In this document: positions 35,859 to 44,312 of the stretch, one piece after another
Position numbering within the stretch: position 1 is the stretch's first letter
How the letters are laid out: each line of letters starts with the position of its first letter
Assembly (NCBI RefSeq): GCF_020618475.1
Contig: NZ_CP085342.1
Span: 1 to 64,000 of the forward strand
Length of the DNA: 64,000 nt
Direction: 5' to 3'
Origin: Haladaptatus halobius
GTDB lineage: Archaea; Halobacteriota; Halobacteria; Halobacteriales; Haladaptataceae
The notes under the pieces: model-generated
Database searches by the model: none
What the model saw: the letters and a program-made list of their open reading frames with translations, nothing else
Told to the model about the DNA's origin: nothing
Made by a program: the position numbers and the translations under genes

Positions 35859-37082
35859 GTGAGTCTTGAAGATCCGCCAAGCGATCTCCGAGACCAGGCC
35901 AAACGGAACTACGAACATGTGAAAAACGAGGTTATCACGGAGGAGAAACAATCTATTCTGTCGAAGTATCAAGTTGACGACTTTAATAGCGTACTGCTTA
36001 TCGTGACGGCTCCAAGAGGGGGCAGTAGTCTTCTTTTCGATATCCTTCGACACCATGAAGGAACATGTAGCCTCGATGGTGAACACGACCGATGGTACAC
36101 TCTGAACGGGATCTGTTATCCAGCGTTCGAGTCCGACGTCCTTCCGGCCGACTTCGAGTCGTTCGATAGGAAAAAACTTCTGACGGATCTCCTCGCCGAA
36201 GTCGGTGCAACCGAACGATCCGGCGACCGAACACATCGTGTGGATAATACGCTCATCCGGCTTCCATTGCAGTTCCCCAATCGAGACCTCCCATACAAGC
36301 AAATACACGAAAAGTTGCTCGAGGGAGAATCGCTCAATGAGATACTTGAGGGGTTCGGAATCCCACCGTTGCAATACGATGAATATGCAGAGCAAGACGC
36401 AAGCAGTCCGTTTAAAACTGAAACGATTGAGGACCGACCGTTCGTCTCCTCGCACAGTCACAAGCGCGGTCTCACAGCGGACGACTTCGAGCGGACGCTC
36501 GTCCTGAAAGCGAGCGGCGATGCATACCGACTCCCATGGATCCGCGAGCAGCTATTTCCCGAGACTGATGTCAAAGTCGTTCACCTCACACGGAACCCAG
36601 CAGCGTCGATCAACGGTCTCTACGATGGGTGGCGGCTGAACAGAGGGTTCCAGACGTACAACGTAGACGATCTCAATCTCGAAGGATACAACGGCTCACT
36701 ATGGTGCTACGATCTCCCGCCGGCCTGGGTTAGCAAGGGAAAACTCATCGACGTCTGCCTGATGCAGTGGGCCCAAGCCCACCGCCATATCCTCGATGGC
36801 CGCGACGCGTTCGAGGACGTCCTTCGAGTCCGGTTCGAGGATCTTCTCACCGACACCAGCTCCACTATCAAAAAGATCGTCGAGTTCGCCGATCTCGGCG
36901 AGTCGGCACTGCTATCCGAGAACGTCGAAGACCCCAATAAGGTGATGACGACAAAGGAACCAAGACACGCTCGCTGGCGAGACAGGGAGGACCTCGTCAA
37001 GAGCGCACTCAATCGAGCTGACGAGACGTATACCGAGGTGGTCGAGGAACTAGAATACACGGAGGAGTCGGAATGGATCTGA
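35859..37082 (+). CDS. sulfotransferase family protein
   Basis: 407 aa, GTG start. Uses PAPS to sulfate an acceptor (glycan, lipid or small molecule; unknown). The 5'-phosphosulfate loop is LLIVTAPRGGSSLLFDIL (PRGGSS at 52-57). The 3'-phosphate-binding motif follows after VKVVHLTRNPAASINGLYDG, and the late SALNRADETY/ARWRDRE region matches family C-termini. No signal or membrane helix, so cytoplasmic. First recognisable gene of an operon with a small protein (overlap 10 bases) and an APS kinase fusion that would supply PAPS. Codon use is normal haloarchaeal, GC-richer than its flanks. Confidence 0.85.
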   Translation: MSLEDPPSDLRDQAKRNYEHVKNEVITEEKQSILSKYQVDDFNSVLLIVTAPRGGSSLLFDILRHHEGTCSLDGEHDRWYTLNGICYPAFESDVLPADFESFDRKKLLTDLLAEVGATERSGDRTHRVDNTLIRLPLQFPNRDLPYKQIHEKLLEGESLNEILEGFGIPPLQYDEYAEQDASSPFKTETIEDRPFVSSHSHKRGLTADDFERTLVLKASGDAYRLPWIREQLFPETDVKVVHLTRNPAASINGLYDGWRLNRGFQTYNVDDLNLEGYNGSLWCYDLPPAWVSKGKLIDVCLMQWAQAHRHILDGRDAFEDVLRVRFEDLLTDTSSTIKKIVEFADLGESALLSENVEDPNKVMTTKEPRHARWRDREDLVKSALNRADETYTEVVEELEYTEESEWI

Positions 37083-37318
37083 GCGAAGCAGCAAAGGACG
37101 GCGACAGCAGCGGGGCGACTCGCGTCGATGTCAAGACGACCGTGGAGATTGACGACAAGAACTTCACGATTATGGCTGACGAGGTAATACTCATGTCCAA
37201 GGATACACCGAATGCGGAGTCGAAACTGGCCGAGGCGTATAATGTCGAAACCACCACCGTCGATGAAATTTGGAAAGAAGCAGGTGGGCTCGCCTGTCTC
37301 ACAGGGGGGACCACTTAA
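37073..37318 (+). CDS. small protein between sulfotransferase and APS kinase
   Basis: 81 aa, ATG overlapping the sulfotransferase end, stop overlapping the next ATG (TAATG). VDVKTTVEIDDKNFTIMADE is beta-like; the end DEIWKEAGGLACLTGGTT has a Gly-Gly-x-x-Cys-Leu-Thr run reminiscent of the catalytic-Cys end of amidinotransferases, but the protein is far too short for that family. Function unknown; conserved position would imply a role in sulfation. Confidence 0.55.
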   Translation: MDLSEAAKDGDSSGATRVDVKTTVEIDDKNFTIMADEVILMSKDTPNAESKLAEAYNVETTTVDEIWKEAGGLACLTGGTT

Positions 37319-38175
37319 TGTCGGGAGAAACCATATGGCTCTTCGGACTGCCGTGTTCTGGAAAGACGACGCTCGCCGAGGGATTAATCGGTCCGAATAC
37401 GGTCCACTTGGACGGGGATTATCTTCGGAACACCCTCAATTCCGATCTCGGTTTCTCGAAGGAGGATCGAACCGAGAACCTCAGACGGGCTGCTGGAATC
37501 GCGCAAGCGTTGAACGAACAGGGATTCGATGTCATCGCGTCGTTCATCACCCCGTACCGTTCCCAGCGAGAACTGATCGCCGAGAAGGTCGAGGACATCT
37601 CGTTCATCTACGTCAACGCACCCGTCAAAGTGTGCGAGGAACGTGACGTAAAGGGAATGTACGAGCAGGCTCGTAAGGGCGAGATCGAGGGCTTTACCGG
37701 TATTGACGCGCCGTTCGAGGAGCCGGAGGTAGAGGAGATCGGACTCGAAGTTCGGACGGCGACGCACTCGAAGGAGAGGAGTATCGAGAAGATCAACACG
37801 GAACTGGACCTCAAGTCCAATCCGAGCCACATCTTCATCGGTCGCTGGCAACCGCTCCACGATGGCCACCGGACAATCATTGATTCAGCCGCTGACAACG
37901 GAAAGGACGTCATTATCGCCATCCGCGACACCGAACTCGGCGAGGAGAATCCACTCACCGCACAGGAGCGCCGAGAGCTGATCGAGGATGTCTACGAGGA
38001 CCATCCGAACGTCGAGACAATGATTATTCCGGATGTGGACACCGTCGCTATCGGACGGGACGTCGGATACTCGGTCGTCTCGGTTCCCGAGGAGGTTACA
38101 GAGATCAGCGGAACCGAGACACGCGAGGAGTACGAGAAGAACGAACTCCTCACGGGACAACACTTGGAGGAATGA
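37318..38175 (+). CDS. cysC: adenylyl-sulfate kinase fused to a nucleotidyltransferase domain
   Basis: 285 aa. N-terminal APS kinase makes PAPS from APS and ATP: P-loop GLPCSGKTT (10-18), DGDYLRNTLNSDLGFSKEDR and ENLRR (32-57), FITPYRSQRE (76-85, the FISP-type motif). C-terminal domain from about 170: GRWQPLHDGH (175-184) is the HxGH nucleotide-binding motif and SGTETREEY near 266 the second site of the cytidylyltransferase-like superfamily (NMN adenylyltransferase/ATP sulfurylase relatives). It could make APS (sulfurylase-like) or activate another nucleotide. With the sulfotransferase it forms a sulfation cassette. Confidence 0.85.
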   Translation: MSGETIWLFGLPCSGKTTLAEGLIGPNTVHLDGDYLRNTLNSDLGFSKEDRTENLRRAAGIAQALNEQGFDVIASFITPYRSQRELIAEKVEDISFIYVNAPVKVCEERDVKGMYEQARKGEIEGFTGIDAPFEEPEVEEIGLEVRTATHSKERSIEKINTELDLKSNPSHIFIGRWQPLHDGHRTIIDSAADNGKDVIIAIRDTELGEENPLTAQERRELIEDVYEDHPNVETMIIPDVDTVAIGRDVGYSVVSVPEEVTEISGTETREEYEKNELLTGQHLEE

Positions 38176-38200
38176 GTAATTCTCCAATGATATCACAACC

Positions 38201-38947
38201 ATGAGTGGGGCAGGGCTACTGCTTGATCAAGCCGAATTACAAGACGCGATAGAAACGGGAGAGCTGCTCGCGTGGAAGAAAAAGAGATATCTTGAGTTCA
38301 GGAAGACGATGCGGGATACTCGTTATCCATGTCACTTTGCGGTAAACGCTGAACGTAACGATTCTGCTCGTTACCTCTTCGCTGGGGATGCTCGCGATCG
38401 TGATGCGCTTCTTAAAGTGAGAGAGGGATTGCGACAGTATCTCCAACGGTACCAGTCGATAGCTGAACAAACAACCCTGGTGATATTTTTTAAGCCTACC
38501 ACCGGAGATCAAAGTGAACGGGAATACCGTGATCAATTCTGGAGGGTTCTCGAATTCCTGAACGAGCGGGATCCGGAACCATGGCCTAGCGACGTTCCTG
38601 CGGACCCGAATGATCCCGAATGGGAATTCTGCTTCTCTGGAGAACCGATGTTCATCGTTGGGCGCGCTCCGTTCTATTTGGATCGAAGGAGTAGGTATAC
38701 GCCATACGGACTCGAAATAACGATCCAGCCACGTAGAATACTTGACGATATTAGCGGTGATACAATGGAAGGCCAGCGTGCTCGTTCGATCATCAGGGAT
38801 CGGTTAAAGGACTATGATGATATCGCTCCTCATCCTGACATTGGAGACTATGGCGACCTCAACACTCGAGAATGGGAACAATATCTACTTCCAACATCGA
38901 ACGAGGAGAGTTTGAATGAATTTCCCTTTGAAATAGAGACAAAATAA
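38201..38947 (+). CDS. YqcI/YcgG family protein
   Basis: 248 aa. R-x-x-YPCHFAVNAERNDSARYLF is the family N-terminal signature (conserved Cys in a PCxF motif); LVIFFKPTTGDQSEREYRDQ, FWRVLEFLNERDP, PEWEFCFSGEPMFIVGRAPF and LEITIQPRRILDDI follow in the normal order. Structure-based data for this family are limited; some members are tied to siderophore or N-hydroxylation chemistry (heme-binding). It starts 25 bases after the APS kinase stop and may be in the same transcript. Confidence 0.75.
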   Translation: MSGAGLLLDQAELQDAIETGELLAWKKKRYLEFRKTMRDTRYPCHFAVNAERNDSARYLFAGDARDRDALLKVREGLRQYLQRYQSIAEQTTLVIFFKPTTGDQSEREYRDQFWRVLEFLNERDPEPWPSDVPADPNDPEWEFCFSGEPMFIVGRAPFYLDRRSRYTPYGLEITIQPRRILDDISGDTMEGQRARSIIRDRLKDYDDIAPHPDIGDYGDLNTREWEQYLLPTSNEESLNEFPFEIETK

Positions 38948-39038
38948 TTGTATACATGGCTGATTAGTTGATCAAGCAAAACAATTCCATCGACGCAACA
39001 CATGATCCATACTTACCCCACTGACGAGGTCGTCTTTG

Positions 39039-39275
39039 CTATTCAGCTCCGTAATCAGTGAGTCGGAGCTTTCCCTCCACTTCGTAGAGATGGCCTTTCA
39101 TGTACAGCCGTTCGACGATATCCTCGGCAGCAGGCCGCTCAAGATCTTCATCTTCCTTGAGAATTGCATATGCTTGCTCGTAGGTGAGCTCCCCCTCATC
39201 CGGGAGTCTCTTCGCGAGCGCGTCAAGTGCCTCTTGGGCAAGGGGCGTGAGTGGCGATTCGCCATCAGAAACCAT
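39039..39275 (-). CDS. small winged-helix-like protein (copy 2)
   Basis: 78 aa from Met 39275, nearly identical to 34537-34773 (SPLTPLAQEALDALAKRLPD...GRLYMKGHLYEV versus ERLYMKGHLYEV). The two copies lie on the same strand about 4.5 kb apart and bracket the HalOD1-distal side, the remnants, the sulfation genes and YqcI gene. A longer start at 39368 is possible but not conserved. Confidence 0.65.
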   Translation of the reverse strand: MVSDGESPLTPLAQEALDALAKRLPDEGELTYEQAYAILKEDEDLERPAAEDIVERLYMKGHLYEVEGKLRLTDYGAE

Positions 39276-39389
39276 CGGTAGTACCGAATCTGCGTTCGCG
39301 ATTAGTAAACCCTCGGATAGCAATGGTCGGATAGAACCTTCCGCTGACCGAGGGAGATATGCTGGCAACTATACTCCTATCTACAACAG

Positions 39390-39731
39390 TCACTCTGACT
39401 CGTGGTTTTCGAGATAGAGTCGAACATACCGACGCCAATTGTCCGCGAGATGGTCGTCTGCCTCATAAACGGTCGAGATACCGATATCAAAATCCTTCCT
39501 TTCTGCACCCTCTTCTCGGTAGTATCGATCGATATGGATAGATCCTTTGTCGTGCTCAGAATTATCGATTTTCGCGATTTCGATGCGCTCGCCATTTGCG
39601 CGTTCGTAGAAGAGAACTGCTGCAAACGACTCGACGGTATTCAAATTCGGATCCGCCCGGACACCAATCTGATAGACTCGCGTGTGGTACTGGCCAACCT
39701 CATAGCTATAGACAAATTCGGATTGCGTCAT
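39390..39731 (-). CDS. uncharacterised protein (DUF7718-like), possible toxin partner
   Basis: 113 aa from ATG 39731 (MTQSEFVYSYEVGQYHTRVY). Beta-rich (FAAVLFYERANGERIEIAKI) then helical (ADDHLADNWRRYVRLYLENH). Similar proteins occur in haloarchaea next to small HTH genes; the HTH at 39927 is divergent here. A toxin-antitoxin-like relation is inference. Confidence 0.55.
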   Translation of the reverse strand: MTQSEFVYSYEVGQYHTRVYQIGVRADPNLNTVESFAAVLFYERANGERIEIAKIDNSEHDKGSIHIDRYYREEGAERKDFDIGISTVYEADDHLADNWRRYVRLYLENHESE

Positions 39732-39926
39732 AGAGAAACACTGTCTCGGAATGTGTGCGAACGGAGACGTCGCAGTCTCATACTGGCTCATCTATGGCCG
39801 ACCGGATTAGTCATTTCGATTAAATCGAGGGTTGTAGCGCAAATGAGAGGGTGAATCCGTATACACGCGAGCACCACCAACAGTGATTAGTAGTTGTGGC
39901 CACTACACAACAGTAAGAATATCACC

Positions 39927-40289
39927 ATGTCCGAATCCACACGATCGGATACACTCTCGACACCGGCCTCGGAGCAATCACGTCGTGACCGCCGAAAACA
40001 GATGGCACGAGCGCTTGCTCGCGGTGGAATGGAAGGCGTCCATGTCCTGAGTCATGAAAGTGCGGCTGAAATCCTCACTCCAAAACGACGCGATCTCATC
40101 ACATACCTCGCCGAGAACGAGATTGTGTCAGTCCGTGATCTCGCACGACAACTCGATCGCGATAAGGGGCAAGTTAGTCGTGACCTCGAAACGCTGGCCC
40201 GCCATGGCGTGATCAGCTTCGAAACGGATGGACGTGCCAAGAAGCCGTACCTGCAGCACGAACACGTTGTTGTCGAACCGATTGTGTGA
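39927..40289 (+). CDS. HVO_A0114-like HTH DNA-binding protein
   Basis: 120 aa. Ser/Thr-rich basic N-terminus, then AAEILTPKRRDLITYLAENE, IVSVRDLARQLDRDKGQVSR (helix-turn-helix) and DLETLARHGVISFETDGRAK (wing), ending LQHEHVVVEPIV. This is the HVO_A0114 family of putative antitoxin-like regulators, usually paired with a small toxin-like gene. ATG 39927 is chosen for the good spacing to an upstream AT-rich promoter region. Confidence 0.75.
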   Translation: MSESTRSDTLSTPASEQSRRDRRKQMARALARGGMEGVHVLSHESAAEILTPKRRDLITYLAENEIVSVRDLARQLDRDKGQVSRDLETLARHGVISFETDGRAKKPYLQHEHVVVEPIV

Positions 40290-40382
40290 TGTCGCTCCGT
40301 CTACATTTCCGATGACTATCGGAGATCAATACTCACAGAGATACAGTAACGAGTCGATTCCACATCAGTTCAAATAGATCTC

Positions 40383-40607
40383 ATGCCCATTGACCGCCAC
40401 ACCATGCAAAATAAAGAAGAGTTCGCGACGACGATCAGGCTCTATGTTCTCGGTGAATCTCACTCGGGAAGGCCGCAGAACGCACCAGTGTTACTCGCTG
40501 GGAGATGGAGGAAATTCTCCAGGATGCTGGCGTTGAGATTCGTCTCGGTCCACAAACCAAAGACGATCTTGACGACGAAGTTGACGTCGCCATCGATGTT
40601 GAATGAG
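40383..40607 (+). pseudogene. UPF0175 antitoxin-like gene, frameshifted
   Basis: Frame 1 reads KEEFATTIRLYVLGE; the next frame continues SLGKAAERTSVTRWEMEEIL, QDAGVEIRLGP...DVAIDVE to TGA 40607. Joined, they form the C-terminal two thirds of a UPF0175 protein (helical antitoxin family). Restoring one A in GTGAATCTC gives GEISLGKAAE, the family's usual wording. The N-terminal strand is missing too. Confidence 0.55.
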
Positions 40608-40681
40608 CAAGCCGTTCTCTCGCCCTCTTTTCCTTGACGCAACAGTACCGAGTACCACCTCGGCTTCCTCTCTAGCGAAAC

Positions 40682-41183
40682 CACACCACCCTTGCACGTG
40701 AACGAAAGCAAAGCACCATGATCAGAACACACCATTCTTGCATGTGAACAGCACCGCGTGACCAGTTCAGAGAAGGTACTGGAGCCAGAGAGACACCACT
40801 CTTGCAAGTGAATCTCGTCACGGAAAGGAGGGTATAGAGGAGAAATGCATCGAGACCACCGATACATCTGAACGAGAAGGCAAAATCATACAACCAACTA
40901 ACAAAAGAAGCAGTCGCACACCACTGCTGTAAGTGAACTCGTGAACGACTCTTCGTATTGGGCTAAGAAGACCACTTCGTAGAAGCCACAACAGATCCCG
41001 TGAATTCCATGAATACACGTTGTGTATGGTTTGTCTTCACTTGAACAGGTGGTGTGTTAGACGTTATGTCAACGCTTTAGTTGTAATTGTGCACTGTTGT
41101 TCTCTTACTAGACTCTCTCTTTCTAGCTTCACTTGTAACAGTGGTGTGTGTCTGTGCGAGTGTTCACTTGAATCAGTTGCAAC
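40682..41183. other. replication origin with inverted sets of ORB-like repeats
   Basis: Seven copies of a 21-bp motif flank an inner region just upstream of orc1/cdc6. Left set, orientation CACACCACT-[CG]-TTG-CAAGTGAA: 40682-40702, 40728-40748, 40792-40812, 40917-40937. Right set, reverse orientation TTCACTTG-[AT]AACAG-GTGGTGTG: 41036-41056, 41128-41148 and a weaker 41163-41183. An eighth copy lies after the gene (42458-42478). Opposed arrays of initiator-binding boxes around a duplex-unwinding region are the standard plan of haloarchaeal Orc1/Cdc6 origins. The motif differs from the textbook halophile ORB and would be specific to this initiator. Confidence 0.8.
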
Positions 41184-41222
41184 CATGGTTTTATATGGAT
41201 GAGAGATAAGTATTGAACCAGA

Positions 41223-42449
41223 ATGCGGCGGTTCACCCGAAAACAAAATATTTTCACAAACAAGGACGCGCTCAACGAGTCCTATCAACCCGAGCGTATC
41301 CAAGAACGCGATGAGGAGATCGACGCGTACATGAACGCTCTACAACCCGTCGTCGACGGGTGGGAGCCGAACAATATTTTTGTATACGGGAACACAGGAG
41401 TCGGGAAAACTGCCGTCACCGATTTCCTCCTTGATAGACTTCGGGAAGACGTTGACCAGTACGACGACATTGACCTCCATGTTCTCTCCCTCAATTGTAA
41501 AACGCTCAACTCATCGTATCAAGTTGCTATTGAATTGGTAAACGAACTCCGACCTGAGGGGGCCGAAATCAGTTCAACAGGATATCCACAGCAAACGATC
41601 TTTAAAAAGCTCTACACAGAACTCGACAAGCTTGGGGGAACTGTCCTCATCGTCCTTGACGAAATTGACTCTATCGGCACTCGTGACGAGCTTCTCTATG
41701 AGCTCCCTCGTGCCCGATCAAATGACAAGCTCACCGAGACGAAAGTCGGTCTAATTGGTGTGAGCAATGATTTCAAGTTTCGAGATCGACTCGATCCTCG
41801 TGTTCAGGACACACTCTGTGAGCGCGAACTTCATTTTCCGCCGTATGACGCGCCTGAACTCCAGAATATTCTCGAATCTCGTGTCGATGTTGCGCTAGCA
41901 GAAGGATCCCTGGAAGATAGTGTCCCACGTCTCTGTGCTGCTCTTGCTGCGAAGGATAGTGGTAGTGCTCGTCAAGCACTTGATCTCCTTCGACTTGCAG
42001 GTGAGCATGCTGAAAACAGAGACGACGACATCATCACAGAATCGCACGTCGAGGCAGCAAAAGAAATGCTTGAACAGGAGCGTGTTGAAGAAGGGATGCG
42101 AGAACTAACCGTCAATGGCCATTTTGCTCTTCTAGCAGTCGTTTCCATGGCTGCAAAAGATGATACACCATGTCGTACCCGACGTATCTATGAGGAGTAT
42201 ACTAACCTTTGTCAGTTCGCAGGCGTCGATCCGCTCGCTCAGCGTTCCGTACATAACCACCTATCTGATCTTAGAATGCTGGGTATATTGACTGCTGAGG
42301 AGAATCGGAGTGGTTCCCGTGGAAACTACTACAGTTATGCACTCGATGTTCCGTTCTCCAGTGCGCTATCTGCGCTCTCTGATGTGCTGTCTTTAGAAGA
42401 CACGTTGACGAAGTTAGAAACGCTTGCAAAGGAAAACAACGTCGCGTAG
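41223..42449 (+). CDS. orc1: Orc1/Cdc6 replication initiator
   Basis: 408-aa AAA+ ATPase that binds origin boxes and opens the replicon origin. Walker A GNTGVGKT at 56-63, Walker B VLIVLDEIDS at 141-150, sensor-1-like GLIGVSNDFKF near 178-188, sensor-2 region SGSARQALDLLRLA near 245-258. The C-terminal winged helix (RRIYEEYTNLCQFAGVDPLA, RSVHNHLSDLRMLGI) binds DNA. The N-terminus (MRRFTRKQNIFTNKDALNES) is typical of plasmid-encoded haloarchaeal Orc1 proteins. Adjacent repeats make it the initiator of this replicon. Confidence 0.92.
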   Translation: MRRFTRKQNIFTNKDALNESYQPERIQERDEEIDAYMNALQPVVDGWEPNNIFVYGNTGVGKTAVTDFLLDRLREDVDQYDDIDLHVLSLNCKTLNSSYQVAIELVNELRPEGAEISSTGYPQQTIFKKLYTELDKLGGTVLIVLDEIDSIGTRDELLYELPRARSNDKLTETKVGLIGVSNDFKFRDRLDPRVQDTLCERELHFPPYDAPELQNILESRVDVALAEGSLEDSVPRLCAALAAKDSGSARQALDLLRLAGEHAENRDDDIITESHVEAAKEMLEQERVEEGMRELTVNGHFALLAVVSMAAKDDTPCRTRRIYEEYTNLCQFAGVDPLAQRSVHNHLSDLRMLGILTAEENRSGSRGNYYSYALDVPFSSALSALSDVLSLEDTLTKLETLAKENNVA

Positions 42450-42457
42450 GTCCGATC

Positions 42458-42478
42458 TTCACTTGTAATAGTGGTGTC
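42458..42478 (+). repeat. eighth ORB-like box, 3' of orc1
   Basis: TTCACTTG-TAATAG-TGGTGTC starts eight bases after the orc1 stop. It matches the right-hand set of the origin in sequence and orientation. Confidence 0.65.
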
Positions 42479-42662
42479 TGACGGCGGTGAGTGAATTGTA
42501 TTAATTCGATGAGCTAGAGATCCACACTCCTATTGGTTTAGGCCGTGGAAGGCGGTTCTGATCATCTATATGTACTCTTCAATATTCGCTTAAGAGGCGA
42601 ACCACGATAATTGGAACAATCACTATCTATGTTTTCATATCTGTATTCGAATCCAAATACAT

Positions 42663-43080
42663 ATACGTATTCGTATACGGGTTTTTGGCTTCGCTCAGTC
42701 GAAGTACTGGTGTTCAGTTGCCGTCTCATTTGCATACTGAGAAATGTAAATGATAGGGATCTACTGAAGACTCATATACCCACCGTCGAACTCTGTGAAA
42801 TTTGGTTGACGATTTATTATTTTTGCATCTTTCAACTGGTGTTAGCGCCATGGGTATAGTGGATCCCCGCGCTTGCTCAAGTCTCTACTCGTAATCGTAT
42901 TCGTATATGAATACGTATATGATTCATGTTCTGGTGGTTCTATTCACCTAGTTTCAGCACTTGTTTTCATCTATCTATTCTAATAGTAGTATAGGATTAT
43001 CTATCTAAATTTAATTCGACAAATAATATCTATATTCGTCTGCGGATGCACATATGAATACGTATACGGATTCGTATATG
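42663..43080. repeat. partition-site-like repeats downstream of par operon
   Basis: Three copies of an alternating TAC/GTA motif: 42663-42680 (ATACGTATTCGTATACGG), 42893-42920 (CGTATTCGTATATG then AATACGTATATG) and 43051-43080 (CATATGAATACG, TATACGG, ATTCGTATATG). The core is GAATACGTAT(T/A)C. The last copy touches the stop of the ParB-like gene. A matching copy lies upstream of parA (44311-44350). Such sets are the expected centromere and operator of a small par locus. The remaining sequence 42479-42890 holds nothing else that I recognise. Confidence 0.6.
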
Positions 43081-43081
43081 G

Positions 43082-43471
43082 TCAGAATTGGTCGCTTGCG
43101 TACTGTGCCTTTGCGTCTCCGGCAGCTTCAATGACGTCTGGTGCTGCCTGCTGCAATCCGACACGAATTGCAAGTCGTAATAGTTCACTCCGATCTATTG
43201 TTCCACTGTCGTCCCGATCCAATTCATTCCGAAGCGTCTTCCCGACGGCTTGGAGATCATCGGAATGAGTCTCCAACCCGTAAACGAGCGCGGCGATGTT
43301 TTCGTCACGGAGCGAAAGCGTCTTCGATCGTCCTTCGCCAATTTCCTCAAACGAGTTTATAATCGCGTTTGTTAGTGTGTTCTCTTCTTTCTTTTCGCGC
43401 TCTGTTTCTATCCGATTGCTTTTTTCTGTGTTCGCGCGCAGTTCGTCTAAACTGGGTTCAGAGTCACTCAT
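43082..43471 (-). CDS. small ParA-partner (putative centromere-binding) protein
   Basis: 129 aa, starting inside the parA stop (eight-base ATGAGTGA overlap). N-terminal half charged and helical (LDELRANTEKSNRIETEREK); C-terminal half LSLRDENIAALVYGLETHSD...DRSELLRLAIRVGLQQAAPD resembles a ribbon-helix-helix or short helical DNA-binding unit (DRSELLRLAIRVGL). Its place after parA and beside repeats makes it the probable centromere-binding partner. Confidence 0.65.
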   Translation of the reverse strand: MSDSEPSLDELRANTEKSNRIETEREKKEENTLTNAIINSFEEIGEGRSKTLSLRDENIAALVYGLETHSDDLQAVGKTLRNELDRDDSGTIDRSELLRLAIRVGLQQAAPDVIEAAGDAKAQYASDQF

Positions 43472-44312
43472 GAGTGCCTCCATTGAGGCGTGTGGCAAGC
43501 GTTTGTGCGTTTTGTACGTATGCATCGCGTGCACGTTCGGCCGTTCTCGACAACTCTTCGAGAGCAAAGACCGTACTACCGTCTTCTTGTGCGTTCTGAA
43601 TATCCTGTGAGCTCGGTACATGTTCCCCGATCGCCTCTGGATACTCACTCGCGAATGCATCGAGATACTTCTGCCCGAGGTTCGTCCGTGTGTCGACCTC
43701 ATTCGGAAGTACCAGCGTCAATTCCACATCGATATCAAACGTCTCCTCAAAGTTCTTGAGGTCTGCTTGAAGCGCACTCGCTTGCTCGGATTCGAATGGT
43801 CCTGGGCGTGCAGGGGCGATAACATGTTGAGTCGCCCAAATTCCGTTATATGTTACGTTGTTCGTAAGCCCCGGGAGATCGATGAGGACCACATCATATT
43901 TGTCATCGACAAATTCATCCAGAAACTTGTTCAACCGTGAATACCGGTCTTCTGTGTCCTCAATATTGTTGAGTTCACTGTCTAGCGTGTCGAGGCCTTC
44001 ATGTGCGGGAATGAGATCCGGGCCTTCGCCAGTTTCCCAGACGAGATCTTCGACAGCATTATCGAGCTTTTTCGAGATGAGTTCCCACTCGTCGGCGAAC
44101 ACTGTTGAGATATTTGGCCAATCGTCTTCTTCGGCTTTAATCTCTCCCCAGAGTCCAAATTGCTTCGCGAGGTCACCTTGCTTCCCGGCCAAATCGATGA
44201 GGAGGACATCATGTCCTTTCTCGGCTAGTGCAACGCCAAGGTGAGCGATTGCGGTCGTCTTGCCTACGCCTCCTTTATCCAAGAAGGCACAAGCACGCAT
44301 TGTCTCTGCCAT
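43464..44312 (-). CDS. parA: ParA-family partition ATPase
   Basis: 282 aa from ATG 44312 (MAETMRACAF; 44300 is an alternative). Deviant Walker A KGGVGKTT at 13-20, LLIDLAGKQGDLAKQFGLWG for the Walker A' / switch region, and DVVLIDLPGLTNNVTYNGIW for Walker B. P-loop ATPase that positions the replicon at division with its small partner. The upstream repeat at 44311-44350 overlaps the start region and suggests autoregulation. Confidence 0.88.
   Translation of the reverse strand: MAETMRACAFLDKGGVGKTTAIAHLGVALAEKGHDVLLIDLAGKQGDLAKQFGLWGEIKAEEDDWPNISTVFADEWELISKKLDNAVEDLVWETGEGPDLIPAHEGLDTLDSELNNIEDTEDRYSRLNKFLDEFVDDKYDVVLIDLPGLTNNVTYNGIWATQHVIAPARPGPFESEQASALQADLKNFEETFDIDVELTLVLPNEVDTRTNLGQKYLDAFASEYPEAIGEHVPSSQDIQNAQEDGSTVFALEELSRTAERARDAYVQNAQTLATRLNGGTHE

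Noticed and set aside
40682..42478. Repeats considered as a CRISPR array
   Set aside because: Spacing is irregular, orientation is mixed around a central region, and the copies flank an initiator gene; this fits origin boxes.
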